Below, one piece after another: positions 1 through 8,947 of a stretch of DNA of 64,000 nt. The stretch's first letter is position 1. Each line of letters starts with the position of its first letter. The stretch covers positions 62,001 to 126,000 of the forward strand of contig CAVVNF010000014.1 in NCBI GenBank assembly GCA_963749535.1. Direction: 5' to 3'. The position numbers and the translations under genes are program-made. The stretch comes from Chersky-299 sp963749535. Lineage in GTDB: Bacteria; Actinomycetota; Thermoleophilia; RBG-16-64-13. The notes beneath the pieces were generated by a model that ran no database searches, was not told the DNA's origin, and saw nothing but the letters and a program-made list of their open reading frames with translations.

Positions 1-171
1 ACCCGGCCTCCAGCCGTCCGGCCGCATCTTCAGAAGGAACAGCTCGCCGCGATTGATCGAGTACGCCCGCACCTCCACCAGCAGTTCGTTCGCCGCCGGC
101 TTGGGTTCGGGCAGGTCGTCGGCAAGGCGCAACCCGCCGGGCACTGCAGGGTCGGTGATGTATCCCTTCAT
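1..171 (-). CDS. Alcohol dehydrogenase/quinone oxidoreductase, N-terminal fragment
   Basis: The reading frame runs leftward off the window, so only the first 57 codons are present. The translation begins MKGYITDPAVPGGLRLADDL and continues into LLVEVRAYSINRGELFLL. This is the typical opening of medium-chain, GroES-like NADPH:quinone oxidoreductases or zinc-type alcohol dehydrogenases. The ATG is preceded by a good ribosome-binding site, GGAGG, seven bases upstream. The catalytic and nucleotide-binding parts lie outside the window, so substrate and cofactor cannot be judged. It is divergent from the nitroreductase gene at 459, with about 290 bases between them. Confidence 0.7.
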   Translation of the reverse strand, partial: MKGYITDPAVPGGLRLADDLPEPKPAANELLVEVRAYSINRGELFLLKMRPDGWRPG

Positions 172-359
172 CGGTCCTCCCTTTCTTGGTATCAGCTATA
201 GGATGTCGTCGGGTCGGTCACGAACTCCTCGAGTCCATCCAGGATGGCGAAGTTCTCGATCCAGCTAAGTCCCATCAGGCTCCTTGCTCAGAGACGTGGT
301 CCATCATACCGCCCGGCCGAGCGACCTTCATCCGTGCGAGCCGTGGCTCAGGCTCAAGC

Positions 360-388
360 TTGACGGTGTTCCCCTTCCCAGCTATGAG
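360..388 (+). promoter_or_regulatory. Sigma-70-type promoter for the nitroreductase gene
   Basis: TTGACG at 360–365 and TATGAG at 383–388 are separated by exactly 17 bases. The predicted transcript would start near 395, about 64 bases upstream of the ATG at 459. The rest of the divergent spacer (172–458) shows no other gene. Confidence 0.55.
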
Positions 389-458
389 TTAATCAATGCT
401 GACTAATTCTTGTGTTGTTCCCTTAATGCACCGAGAACTTGGAATGGAGTGTGAGGCC

Positions 459-1127
459 ATGTCTGCGAGCGAGACCGCGGGAGTCAACGCGGGAAACGAG
501 CACATGAACGTTATTGACGACGACGATCTGCCTATTATTGTCCTGCCCGGGCCGACGACTTCCGGCGGCATGCCGCTACTGGACGCGCTCCGCACTCGTA
601 GGTCCTCGAGGAAGTTCGGCACGACGGACGTGCCACTCCAAGAGCTTGCCAACCTGCTGTGGGCGGCATTCGGTCTGAGCCGGCCCGACCAGGGGCGCGG
701 GATCCAAGCGCCTGGCAGCCACACCGCCCCGGTGGCGCACAACTGGCAGGAGATCGACATCTATGTCGCCATCCGCGACGGGCTTTATCTGTACGAGCCA
801 GAACCGCACCTTCTCCGACCAGTCCTCGCGGCCGACATCAGGCCTTTCACCGCTCACGCGGTTCAACCCTTCGTGCTGGACGCTCCCCTCGACCTCATCT
901 ATGTGGCCGACCTGGCTCGAATGGAGGACGCCTCTGAGTGGGACAAGAGCGTCTTTCCGTGGGCCGACACCTCGTTCATTTCCGAGAACGTCTATCTGTA
1001 CTGCGCGAGTGCCGGCCTAGCGACGATAGTGCGCGCCCTATTCGATCGTCCGGGGCTTTCGCGGGCCATGCGGCTGAGGCCGACCCAGTTGGTGACCTTC
1101 TCCCAACCGATCGGGTACGCAGGCTAG
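459..1127 (+). CDS. SagB/ThcOx-type nitroreductase-family protein
   Basis: A 222-residue FMN-dependent nitroreductase-fold protein. After a short leader it shows LLDALRTRRSSRKF (around residues 38–51), the phosphate-binding arginine segment of the family, then LANLLWAAFGLSR and a C-terminal half with SENVYLYCASAGLATIVRALFDR, typical of the SagB-type subgroup. Many family members are azoline oxidases in peptide modification, but standalone copies such as this one, with no precursor peptide or YcaO gene nearby, usually have unknown substrates and are often reductases. The ATG at 459 is chosen over upstream in-frame codons because GGAGTGTGAGG lies just before it. It stands alone between two oppositely oriented genes and has its own promoter. 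Confidence 0.75.
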   Translation: MSASETAGVNAGNEHMNVIDDDDLPIIVLPGPTTSGGMPLLDALRTRRSSRKFGTTDVPLQELANLLWAAFGLSRPDQGRGIQAPGSHTAPVAHNWQEIDIYVAIRDGLYLYEPEPHLLRPVLAADIRPFTAHAVQPFVLDAPLDLIYVADLARMEDASEWDKSVFPWADTSFISENVYLYCASAGLATIVRALFDRPGLSRAMRLRPTQLVTFSQPIGYAG

Positions 1128-1328
1128 TGTGGCAGCGCGTGGCATTTCGCCGACCTCGGAGGCGGAGAAGCCGGTGGTCACTTCATTTCACCCGAGGTAT
1201 CTCCATGTGCCCCAGAAGCTCAAGCGCCCGGCTGAGCAACCGGCAAAGACGCGGACCCGGCATGTGCGCTCATGATGCCGCGTGCGCGGGGCTCACCTGA
1301 CAGTCTGGGCTGGTATCTGCCTTGGCCT

Positions 1329-2267
1329 CTACTCGTCTAGCGCCGGAGGAGTCTCCGGCTTGCGCGTCGCCACTTCCTGGATCAGTTCCTCATATGGGGC
1401 GATTCGGGAGTCGATATCGACCTCTCCACTCATGGCTGCCAGCGCGGCCAACCATAGCCACAGATGAAGTCTCACCGTGTCTGCCCTGGTGATTCGCTCA
1501 TCCCAGGATGCTCTCATGCTGGCGGCGTGGTGCGCCCCGATCAAGCTGTAGCACAAAAGGTCGAGAGAAATAGGAGGAGGGGGAGACCCAGGCGGCCTGA
1601 CGCTTTCAAATTCTATCTTGATCCGGGCGACGACGTCTTCCCACGCCTGCTCCGAGAGTCTGTGCTTTTCAGCCTCGCTCAGCGAATGGTCGGAATCGAT
1701 CTGCGCCAAGACCTGCGAGCCGAATTCGTTAGCTCGATGGTCGGCCAAGAGACGCCACAATAGCCTCTCACCCAGGTCCTCGGTCTCGGTCAACTTGGGT
1801 TCCACAAAGGCAAGGTTCCACGAAAGGAACGTCTCGAAGGACTCCACGAATAGTTGCAGCTTGCTCGGAAAGTGGCTGTAGAAGACCTGCGAGGTAATAC
1901 CGAGCCTCCGGATTATCGTCGCGATGTGGGTCTCCTTGTACCCCTTGGCGGCGAACTCTTCGGTGGCGACCCGCAGTATGGCTCGGCGCATCCGCTCGTT
2001 TTCCTGACCGGCGAGATCCACGTCGTTCGTGCTTGCCCTGGCCAAGTCCGGCGCCAACTCGGCCTTGATCTCCGCCAGGGAGCGGCCGGCCTTCTTGAGT
2101 TTCGCAGTCCGCTTCAGAAGCCGCACATGGTCTTCTGTGTACAGGGAGCGGCCGGCCGCAGTCTTTTGGGGTGCGGGGAGCAGACCTTCTCGGACGTAGA
2201 AGTGGACGGTGCTGCGAGAGACTCCCGTCTCCTTCTCAAGCGTGGATATTGTCAGCGCTTCGGCGAT
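1329..2267 (-). CDS. MerR–TetR fusion transcriptional regulator
   Basis: The protein has two DNA-binding domains. Residues 1 to about 70 form a MerR winged helix with LEKETGVSRSTVHFYVREGL and HVRLLKRTAKLKKAGRSLAE. From about residue 95 a TetR N-terminal helix-turn-helix follows (RRAILRVATEEFAAKGY, then ITSQVFYSHFPSKLQLF), with a TetR ligand-binding domain to the end. The first in-frame ATG/GTG is the GTG at 2126, inside the MerR domain, which would destroy it. The best-placed start is an ATC at 2267, seven bases after GGAGGG. That is either a rare start codon or a sequence error; an ATG pair at 2319 is in a different frame. It diverges from the liv operon and probably regulates it and itself. 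Confidence 0.75.
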   Translation of the reverse strand: MAEALTISTLEKETGVSRSTVHFYVREGLLPAPQKTAAGRSLYTEDHVRLLKRTAKLKKAGRSLAEIKAELAPDLARASTNDVDLAGQENERMRRAILRVATEEFAAKGYKETHIATIIRRLGITSQVFYSHFPSKLQLFVESFETFLSWNLAFVEPKLTETEDLGERLLWRLLADHRANEFGSQVLAQIDSDHSLSEAEKHRLSEQAWEDVVARIKIEFESVRPPGSPPPPISLDLLCYSLIGAHHAASMRASWDERITRADTVRLHLWLWLAALAAMSGEVDIDSRIAPYEELIQEVATRKPETPPALDE

Positions 2268-2412
2268 GGTCGTTCCCTCCGCGGGTCTCGGATTCTTCCG
2301 GGCTGGCCCCGCACATCATGGTCTGCAGAAGGGCAGCCTGCTTGACCAGTCTGCGGGTTGTTCCAGCTCGAGATCAGCCGCTCTTCACAACTTACTATAA
2401 CAACAAAGGTCG

Positions 2413-2440
2413 TTGACAAGAATGGTCACAGTCTTATAGC
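2413..2440 (+). promoter_or_regulatory. Promoter of the liv transporter operon
   Basis: A perfect TTGACA at 2413–2418 and TATAGC at 2435–2440 with a 16-base spacer sit in the divergent region between the MerR–TetR regulator and livH. Flanking CTATAA (from 2395) and TTATAG (ending at 2439) form widely spaced inverted half-sites that could be an operator. The operator assignment is weak. Confidence 0.5.
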
Positions 2441-2499
2441 ATGGCCGATACTGTCCCCGCCCACCGCCGGGGCCTAGAGCTGTCCGCAAGGGGGAATCA

Positions 2500-3379
2500 G
2501 TGGTCAAGTGGATCCAGCTGCTTGTGACCGGCGTCACCCTGGGCAGCATCTACTCGCTGATCGCTCTCGGCTACGTCACCATCTACCGGACTTCTCGCAT
2601 CGTGAACATGTCCCAGGGCGCGTTCGTCATGTTCGGAGCTTTCTTCACCTATTCGTTCTTGAGCGAGATCGGTCTTCCCTATTGGCTGTCCGCGATCTTC
2701 GGCATCGTTGTCGTCGTGATAATCGCGGTGGTGATGTACCTGCTGGTGCTCCGACCTCTCATCAAGATCTCCCTGGTATCGATCATCCTCGCCACCATGG
2801 CGCTGAGCATACTGTTCGAGAACGTCTCGCTCCTCCGCTGGGGGGGGTTACGGGAAGAGCGTCCCGGCCTTCACGGGTGACAAGGCGCTCTTCTTCGGGA
2901 AGGTCGCGGTCTTTCCCCAGAGCCTGTGGGTGATCGGTCTGATGGTCCTGGTACTCGTCGGCTTGTATGCGCTGACCAATCGCACCCGGGTCGGCAAGCA
3001 GATGACCGCCACTGCCAACGATCCAGGAGCGGCGAGCCTCTCCGGGGTGAGTACCGGGCGGATGATCATTCTGGCGTTTGCCATCTCGGCGGCGATCGGA
3101 GCCCTTGGGGGTATCGCCATTACCCCCATCAACTCGACCAACTACCTGTCGGGGGGTATCTACGCCTTGAGCGGTTTCGTGGCCGCCATCCTGGGCGGTT
3201 GGGGATCGAGTTCCGGGGCGGTCGTGGGCGGTCTCGCGCTCGGCATCATCGAGTCACTCGTCACCGGTGTCCTGCCGACCGGCTACCAGGATGCGGTCGC
3301 CTACGCCCTCCTTATCCTCCTCCTTTACTTCAGGCCCAGCGGTCTGCTCGGCGTTCCCTCGAGCGAAGGGGAGGCGTGA
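2500..3379 (+). CDS. livH: Branched-chain amino acid-type ABC permease LivH (frameshifted)
   Basis: Inner-membrane permease of the LivH family (HAAT importers). It begins MVKWIQLLVTGVTLGSIYSL with a GTG start after AAGGGGGAA, and ends in FRPSGLLGVPSSEGEA. It is all hydrophobic helices and contains the family segment NMSQGAFVMFGAFFTY. Near 2838–2846 a run of eight G residues breaks the frame: the N-terminal part reads to RWGGLREERPGLHG and the rest continues one frame over. Seven Gs would restore a continuous protein of about 292 residues, so a homopolymer sequencing error is most likely. Its stop overlaps the ATG of the next gene (GTGATG), so the two are translationally coupled. HAAT importers handle branched-chain amino acids, amides, urea or aromatic acids; context suggests a catabolic substrate. 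Confidence 0.85.
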
Positions 3380-6126
3380 TGGGGCCATCACGAGCGGCCG
3401 CCGCCCCATCCCGTCGCATGTCCTGGAGTCGGAACAGAGGCCTCTTTTTCAAGGCGCTCCTAGTCGTCATCCTGCTTGTCTGGCCGCTTCTCTACCAAAG
3501 CGCCTACACCATGCGGATCATGACCACGGGCGGCCTGTGGGCGATCATCACGATTGCAGTGGTCGTCATCCTGGGACAGGCCGGCCAACTCTCGTTCGGG
3601 CACTCGGCCTTCTACGGGATAGGTGCCTACACGGCCGCGTTGCTCGTCATCAAGGTCTCGTTGCCCTCGTTCCCGGCCCTTATCGTCGGGGCGCTCGTCC
3701 CGGGCGTTATCGCCCTAATCGTGGGCAGGCCGGTGCTCAAACTTCGTTACTTCTACCTGGCCCTGGCCACGATAGGCCTGGGGCAGATCTTCCTGGTCCT
3801 GGTGACTCAGCTCCGCACGATCACCGGCTCGACTACAGGACTGGCTCCGATCCCGACCCTCTCCATCTTCGGCTTCAACTTCAACAGCAACCTGCGTCAG
3901 TACTATCTCATCTGGGTCGTGGCGGTCGTCGTCATCCTATTCATCGACCGTGCCGTCAAGTACCGCGTGGGACGGGCGCTCCGTGGCTTGGCGACCAGCG
4001 AGATCGCCTCCTCGACCCTCGGCGTGCGGACCGCCAACTGGAAACTCCTCGCGTTCGTCACTAGCGCGGTCATCTGCGGGTTGGCCGGTGGTCTCTTCGC
4101 CTTCGTCAGCATGGCGATCACTCCGAACTCCTTCACCTTCACGGCCGCGATCCTCCCCATCGTCATGATGCTCATCGGAGGCGGGTCGGTATGGGGCGCG
4201 GTTATCGGAGCGATCCTGATGACCTGGGTCATCAACGGGTTCACAGCCGTTGAGCAGTACAGCGGGGTGATCTACTCGGTCATCATGATCCTGCTCCTCA
4301 TCTTCCTTCCCGCGGGGCTTGCCCTCCAGCCCCACCAACGCGCCCGGCTCAAGGCCTTCTTCCAGCGGCAGAGGTTGCAGGAGCCCGCAGAGTGTCTCGT
4401 GGCCGCCGAGGAGGACCGGCCGAGCGGACAGTGCGAGACCTCCATCGGACTCCCCCTGGCGAACGCTCCCGGCATCGGTGCGCCGGTTTCCCTGGATACC
4501 ACCCCAGCCGGAGCAGTGTCATCCCTTGCCCTTGCCTCGGCCAGCGGCCCGGCCAGCCGTCCGTCCCTCGACGGGGCTGCCGGGACTCCTTTGCTCGAGG
4601 TCGAGGCCCTGTCTGTCCACTTCGGCGGCCTGAAAGCGGTTGATGAGGTGTCGCTGCAGGTGGGCGAAGGCGAGATCGTGGCCCTCATCGGACCCAACGG
4701 AGCAGGCAAGACGACGCTGTTCAACGCCATCAGCCGCCTGCAGAAACTGGCCGGCGGTGAGGTTCGCTTCATGGGCGAGGACGTGACCAAGATGTCCACG
4801 GCCGACACGGCCCGTCTGGGCATGGCCCGTACCTTCCAGAACCTGCGCATCTACGTGAACATGACCGTCCTCGAGAACGTTCTGGTCGGCTGTCACAAAC
4901 ACGAGCACTCGGGTCTGTGGGCCGGCGGCCTGGGGTTCCCCCATCAGCGCAGGGAAGAAAAGCGATCCCGTGAACGCGCCACGCAGGCTCTCGCTGCGGT
5001 GGGGCTGGAAGACAAGGCGTATCTGCCCGCCGCCAGCCTTCCCTACGGATCGCAGCGGCTGGTCGAGATAGCGCGGGCACTCGCCTCCGAGCCCCGGCTT
5101 CTCCTGTTGGACGAACCGGCTGCCGGCATGAACGCGTCGGAACGAGCGGACCTGGTCCGGCGGATCCGGAGCATCCGCGATTCGGGGATCACCGTGCTCC
5201 TTGTCGAGCACGATATAGAGCTGGTCATGGGCATCTCGGAGCGGGTCTATGTCCTAGACTACGGGCGGCGCATCGCCGAAGGGCGACCCGAGACGGTTCA
5301 GAACGACCCTGCGGTCATCGAAGCCTATCTTGGACCCAGGCAGGAACACGGGCGTGACCTCTGCCAGACCCGGGACCTCACCACCGGCGCCTGCCCGGAA
5401 CCCGAGGATCTCCTGGTCGTGGAAAACCTTACCACTTCTTACGGCTCTATCGAGGCGCTGCACGGCGTCTCGTTCAGTGTTCCCAAGGGCGAGGTCGTCG
5501 CGGTGCTTGGCGCCAACGGTGCCGGCAAGAGCACGCTTCTGCACACCATCTCCGGCCTGCTTCGGCCCAAGGCCGGTTCGGTCGTCTACGAGGCCAGGGA
5601 TATCACCCACCTTGCCCCGGAGAAGATCACTGCCCGGGGACTGTGCCAAGTGCCCGAGGGACGCCGGTTGTTCCGCGAGCTGTCGGTACAGGACAACCTG
5701 GTGGTCGGAAGTTCGGGGCGGAAGGACTGGAAGGGCTCGCTCGGGGACGACATCGCCTACGTCTATGAGCTCTTCCCGTTACTGGGCGGGCGCCGCAAGC
5801 AGCCGGCCGGTACGCTGTCCGGAGGCGAGCAGCAGATGCTCGCCATCGGGCGCGCGCTTATCGGCAAACCGCAGTTGCTGCTTCTTGATGAGCCTTCCAT
5901 GGGACTTGCTCCGCTCATGGTGGAACGGATCTACGCCGCGTTGGCCAAGCTCAACAAAGAAGGTCTCACCATGCTGATGGTGGAGCAGAGCGCGGAGATG
6001 GCCCTCGCGCTCGCCCATCGCGGCGTCGTCCTGCAGACGGGCTCGGTGGTCGCGGCTGGTCTGGCGGACGTACTCAAATCGGATGATCGCGTGCGGGCGA
6101 GCTATTTGGGGGCGGCCCGGGGCTGA
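3379..6126 (+). CDS. livMGF: LivM–LivG–LivF fusion: permease plus two ATPases in one protein
   Basis: A single 915-residue frame starts at the ATG overlapping the livH stop. Residues 1 to about 325 are a LivM permease (GQAGQLSFGHSAFYGIGAYT, a long membrane core, then IFLPAGLALQP). A roughly 65-residue Pro/Ala/Ser-rich linker follows. LivG has Walker A GPNGAGKTT near residue 438, signature LPYGSQRLVEIARAL near 553 and Walker B LLLLDEPAAGM near 574. A short linker leads to LivF, with Walker A GANGAGKST near 712, LSGGEQQMLAIGRAL near 812 and LLLLDEPSMGL near 833. Neither junction contains an ATG or a convincing ribosome-binding site, so this looks like a true translational fusion. LivM–LivG fusions are known; a permease with both ATPases is less usual. 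With LivH and the lipoprotein downstream it forms a complete importer. Confidence 0.85.
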   Translation: MGPSRAAAAPSRRMSWSRNRGLFFKALLVVILLVWPLLYQSAYTMRIMTTGGLWAIITIAVVVILGQAGQLSFGHSAFYGIGAYTAALLVIKVSLPSFPALIVGALVPGVIALIVGRPVLKLRYFYLALATIGLGQIFLVLVTQLRTITGSTTGLAPIPTLSIFGFNFNSNLRQYYLIWVVAVVVILFIDRAVKYRVGRALRGLATSEIASSTLGVRTANWKLLAFVTSAVICGLAGGLFAFVSMAITPNSFTFTAAILPIVMMLIGGGSVWGAVIGAILMTWVINGFTAVEQYSGVIYSVIMILLLIFLPAGLALQPHQRARLKAFFQRQRLQEPAECLVAAEEDRPSGQCETSIGLPLANAPGIGAPVSLDTTPAGAVSSLALASASGPASRPSLDGAAGTPLLEVEALSVHFGGLKAVDEVSLQVGEGEIVALIGPNGAGKTTLFNAISRLQKLAGGEVRFMGEDVTKMSTADTARLGMARTFQNLRIYVNMTVLENVLVGCHKHEHSGLWAGGLGFPHQRREEKRSRERATQALAAVGLEDKAYLPAASLPYGSQRLVEIARALASEPRLLLLDEPAAGMNASERADLVRRIRSIRDSGITVLLVEHDIELVMGISERVYVLDYGRRIAEGRPETVQNDPAVIEAYLGPRQEHGRDLCQTRDLTTGACPEPEDLLVVENLTTSYGSIEALHGVSFSVPKGEVVAVLGANGAGKSTLLHTISGLLRPKAGSVVYEARDITHLAPEKITARGLCQVPEGRRLFRELSVQDNLVVGSSGRKDWKGSLGDDIAYVYELFPLLGGRRKQPAGTLSGGEQQMLAIGRALIGKPQLLLLDEPSMGLAPLMVERIYAALAKLNKEGLTMLMVEQSAEMALALAHRGVVLQTGSVVAAGLADVLKSDDRVRASYLGAARG

Positions 6127-6196
6127 CACACGCTTTCAGGTAAGCAGGACTGACAGGGTTCCAAATGCATCCACGCAGAAAGAGAGGGAAGAGCAG

Positions 6197-7522
6197 ATGA
6201 GGAAGCGTTACCTGTTCGTCGGTGTCCTTGTGCTCCTGTTGGCGGTCGCCCTTGTGGCGGTCGCTTGCGGCGGCACGACTACAACGACCACCGGCACACC
6301 GAGCACGGAGACCACAGCGGCTCCGAGCACGACGACGAGCGCTGCCGCTGCGAGCACGACGACGAGCGCTGCCCCTGCGGGCACGACGACAACGGCGGCG
6401 GCAGGGCCGGCGACGGGACAGCCGATCAAGATCGGGTTCTCCAACAGCCTGACCGGCCCGTCCGCGGCACCGGGGGCGTCGATCGAAAAGGGCGTCAAGC
6501 TGCAGATCGACTATGTGAACGCCAACGGGGGTATAGATGGCCGTCCGCTGCAGCTCATCGAGTACGACGACAAGTCGGACGTGCCCACGGCGATCGCCAA
6601 TATCAACAAGTTGATCCAGCAGGACCAGGTCTTCGCGACCATCGGTCCGTTCGCGCAGTTTATGCAGGAACCAGCTCGGCAGATCGCCGAGCAAACCCAG
6701 ACCCCTATGGTCGGTGATGGGCCGGCCACGCTGGCCCAGCTCGCGGGCAAGCAGTATCAGTGGAGCGTCATGACGGCCGCGGCCCCACCGCCTCAGGCGG
6801 ATGCCGTCGACAAGATAATCAAGGCCAATGGGTGGAAGAACGTCCTGGGGCTCGCCGACGTTCTTACCATCGATCAGGAGACCCTCAGCTTGGTCGTCAA
6901 GGCTGCTTCCACCGGTGGCTACACCTTCACCAAGATGGCGGATACCTTCGATCTGACCACGACCGACTTCCAGCCGATCCTCAACAAGATAATGGACCAG
7001 TACAACAAGCTGAAGCCGGACGCCATCGTCCTGTACGTAAACCCGCTCGGGTTCCCACCGCTCTACAAGGGTCTGCGCGGGCTGAAGGTGACTGTGCCGA
7101 TCCTGGCCGGCACGGCCTGCGCTCACCCGGCCATCTTCTCGATGGGCCCCCAGGCGGTCGAGGGTGCGTTGGTCATGGACTCCGGTGGCAACGTCAACCC
7201 ACAGGCGCTGCCGGATAGCTGGCCGACCAAGCCCCTGCAACTCGACTTCGCCCAGCGCTACCAGGCCCAGTACAAGTCGCCTCCAGACTTCTTCGCTGCC
7301 GACGGAGCCGACATGGTCACCGTCCTGGTCGCTGCCATGAAACAGGCTGGTGCCGTGGACAAGACCAAAGTGCAGCAAGCCCTCATCAACCTCAAGGACC
7401 TTCCGACCCTCGAGGGCCTCATGAACTTCACGCCGGATGCCACCTCGGAGGGGATACACGGGCAAATGGTCGAGTGGGTAGTGAAGAACGGACAGTTCCA
7501 GTTGGTGAATACCATCAACTAG
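6197..7522 (+). CDS. ABC transporter substrate-binding lipoprotein, LivJ/K family
   Basis: A 441-residue periplasmic-binding protein of type I fold (HAAT family). Residues 1–24 are a lipoprotein signal (basic start, hydrophobic core, AVAC), with Cys24 as lipidation site. A Thr/Ser/Ala-rich tether of about 45 residues follows, encoded partly by a 22-bp direct repeat at 6325–6346 and 6352–6373. The mature domain starts at PIKIGFSNSLTGPSA, the classic ligand-pocket strand of LivK proteins, and ends near VEWVVKNGQFQLV. The ATG at 6197 follows GAGAGGGAAGAG. The ligand cannot be read from sequence; its position between the fused Liv transporter and methyltransferase genes suggests the substrate of that catabolic module. 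Confidence 0.85.
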   Translation: MRKRYLFVGVLVLLLAVALVAVACGGTTTTTTGTPSTETTAAPSTTTSAAAASTTTSAAPAGTTTTAAAGPATGQPIKIGFSNSLTGPSAAPGASIEKGVKLQIDYVNANGGIDGRPLQLIEYDDKSDVPTAIANINKLIQQDQVFATIGPFAQFMQEPARQIAEQTQTPMVGDGPATLAQLAGKQYQWSVMTAAAPPPQADAVDKIIKANGWKNVLGLADVLTIDQETLSLVVKAASTGGYTFTKMADTFDLTTTDFQPILNKIMDQYNKLKPDAIVLYVNPLGFPPLYKGLRGLKVTVPILAGTACAHPAIFSMGPQAVEGALVMDSGGNVNPQALPDSWPTKPLQLDFAQRYQAQYKSPPDFFAADGADMVTVLVAAMKQAGAVDKTKVQQALINLKDLPTLEGLMNFTPDATSEGIHGQMVEWVVKNGQFQLVNTIN

Positions 7523-7531
7523 ACGGATTCC

Positions 7532-7576
7532 TTAGGATCGGCACCCCGTGCCTTCCCACCGAAGGGCCGATCCTAA
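7532..7576 (+). promoter_or_regulatory. Intergenic hairpin between binding protein and methyltransferase genes
   Basis: An 11-base perfect inverted repeat, TTAGGATCGGC at 7532–7542 and GCCGATCCTAA at 7566–7576, begins ten bases after the binding-protein stop. No T-tract follows, so it is more likely an mRNA-stabilising or processing hairpin than an intrinsic terminator. It may keep binding-protein message in excess over downstream genes. Confidence 0.5.
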
Positions 7577-7651
7577 CCGATCGACGCCGGGGCTGGTGAC
7601 CGCACGCCAGCCCCGGCAGCTTGTATGCGGCAAAGATAGCGAAGGGAGAAT

Positions 7652-8911
7652 ATGGAGGACCGGGCAAGCAGACTGTACGTCGAGCGCGAGCAGAGGTTCA
7701 AGGACATCGTGGCGCTCAAAAAACCGGATCGGGTGCCGGTCATCCCGCTCGTCACCCACTACTTCCCCACCAAGATCAGGGGGGTATCAAACCGTGATGC
7801 TGGCTACGACCTGGACCTGAGGTACCGCTGCATGAAGGAAGCCAACCTCGAGTTCGGCTGGGACTTCGCGGCGGCGAACGGGCTCTTCCCCTCGGCGAGC
7901 TTCGATGCCCTGGGCGTGAAGCAGGTGCGCTGGCCTGGCGGTGATCTGCCCGATGACGCTCCCTTTCAGTTCGTCGAGGACGAGTATCTCCGCGAGGATG
8001 AGTACGACGCCTTCCTCGCCGACCCCAACGGCTTCACGCTGCGGGCGATAATCCCGCGTGTCGCCGAGAAGCTGGCGGGTTTCGGCCAGGTGCCCCTTCC
8101 CCCCGTGTACTGGTTCTCGAATTCGTACAACCTGATCGCCGCGGCGGGGAGCGTGATCGCGGCTCCTCCTTTCCGCACGGCGCTGCGGGCTCTCCTCGAT
8201 CTGGCCGACGTGGCCGAGACGAATAACGCCGCGCTCGGCGGGCACGTCGCAGAGATGGCGGCCCTGGGCTATCCCTACGGCTACGCTTCGGTCACCTCTC
8301 CCGCGTTCGACGTGGTCTCCGACTTCTATAGGGGCCTTCGGGGGGGCAGTCTCGACCTCTATCGCAATCCGGCCAAGCTGCTTGCCGCGATCGACCTGAT
8401 GCAACCGTCCTGCGTCGGTCTTTCCATAGCCGTCGCGCAGATGACCGGCAATCCCCGGGTCTTCATCCCCATGCACCGCGGCGCGGACGGGTTCATGAGC
8501 GAGGAACACTTCAAGAAGTTCTACTGGCCTACGTTCAAGGACCTCATCGAGGCCTTGATCGCGGCCGGGCTCACCCCAATGCCGCTCTTCGAGGGCGGAT
8601 ACACCTCGCGCCTCAGAGTACCTGGCCGAGCTACCCCCGGCAAGGTAGCCGCGCACTTCGATCACATCGATCGCAAGAAGTTCAAGGAGACGTGCGGGGA
8701 CGTCATGTGCTTCTGGGGCAATGTCCCGGCGTCGCTTCTATGCGCAGGGACGCCGCAGCAGGTGAAAGACGACGTCAAGGAACTCATCGACCTCTTCGGC
8801 GACACTGGTGCCCTGATGATCGATGGCAATCAGGGCATCCCGGACGAAGCCCGGCCGGAGAACGTGCATGCCCTCCGGGAGGCCGCCGAGGAGTATGGCG
8901 TTTTCACCTGA
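7652..8911 (+). CDS. URO-D family methyltransferase, type A (module 1)
   Basis: A 419-residue protein of the uroporphyrinogen decarboxylase superfamily, in the branch that includes corrinoid:methyl transferases such as MtaA, MtbA, CmuA and the O-demethylase methyltransferase MtvB. Early residues KKPDRVPVIPLVTHYF are the family signature. Near residue 311 it has PLFEGGYTSRL, then CFWGNVPASLL and TPQQVKDDVKELIDLFGDTG. The adjacent B12-binding protein shows it is not a haem-pathway decarboxylase. By analogy with three-component systems it probably transfers methyl from the substrate to corrinoid (inferred, because type B is the other URO-D component). It starts at ATG 7652 after AAGGGAG. Close relatives here are the remnant at 14650 and the gene at 28143. 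Confidence 0.75.
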   Translation: MEDRASRLYVEREQRFKDIVALKKPDRVPVIPLVTHYFPTKIRGVSNRDAGYDLDLRYRCMKEANLEFGWDFAAANGLFPSASFDALGVKQVRWPGGDLPDDAPFQFVEDEYLREDEYDAFLADPNGFTLRAIIPRVAEKLAGFGQVPLPPVYWFSNSYNLIAAAGSVIAAPPFRTALRALLDLADVAETNNAALGGHVAEMAALGYPYGYASVTSPAFDVVSDFYRGLRGGSLDLYRNPAKLLAAIDLMQPSCVGLSIAVAQMTGNPRVFIPMHRGADGFMSEEHFKKFYWPTFKDLIEALIAAGLTPMPLFEGGYTSRLRVPGRATPGKVAAHFDHIDRKKFKETCGDVMCFWGNVPASLLCAGTPQQVKDDVKELIDLFGDTGALMIDGNQGIPDEARPENVHALREAAEEYGVFT

Positions 8912-8947
8912 ACGGAAGCTATCCCGCAGCAGAAGAAGGAGACCACC

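Noticed and set aside
2838..2846. Programmed ribosomal frameshifting in livH at the G8 run
   Set aside because: The run is a slippery homopolymer, but many other genes in the window carry similar single-base errors without slippery sites, and the short product would be a useless permease fragment.
2926..3378. The 151-residue upstream extension of the LivM–LivG–LivF frame
   Set aside because: It is Arg-rich nonsense overlapping livH; the ATG at 3379, overlapping the livH stop, gives the normal LivM N-terminus.
6325..6373. The 22-bp direct repeat as a mobile-element footprint
   Set aside because: It encodes part of the Ser/Thr-rich tether of a lipoprotein and is ordinary low-complexity coding repeat.
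6074..7465. A 463-codon open frame antisense to the binding-protein gene
   Set aside because: It is a shadow of a high-GC coding frame, is Arg/Gly-rich without domains, and lies opposite a clear lipoprotein gene.
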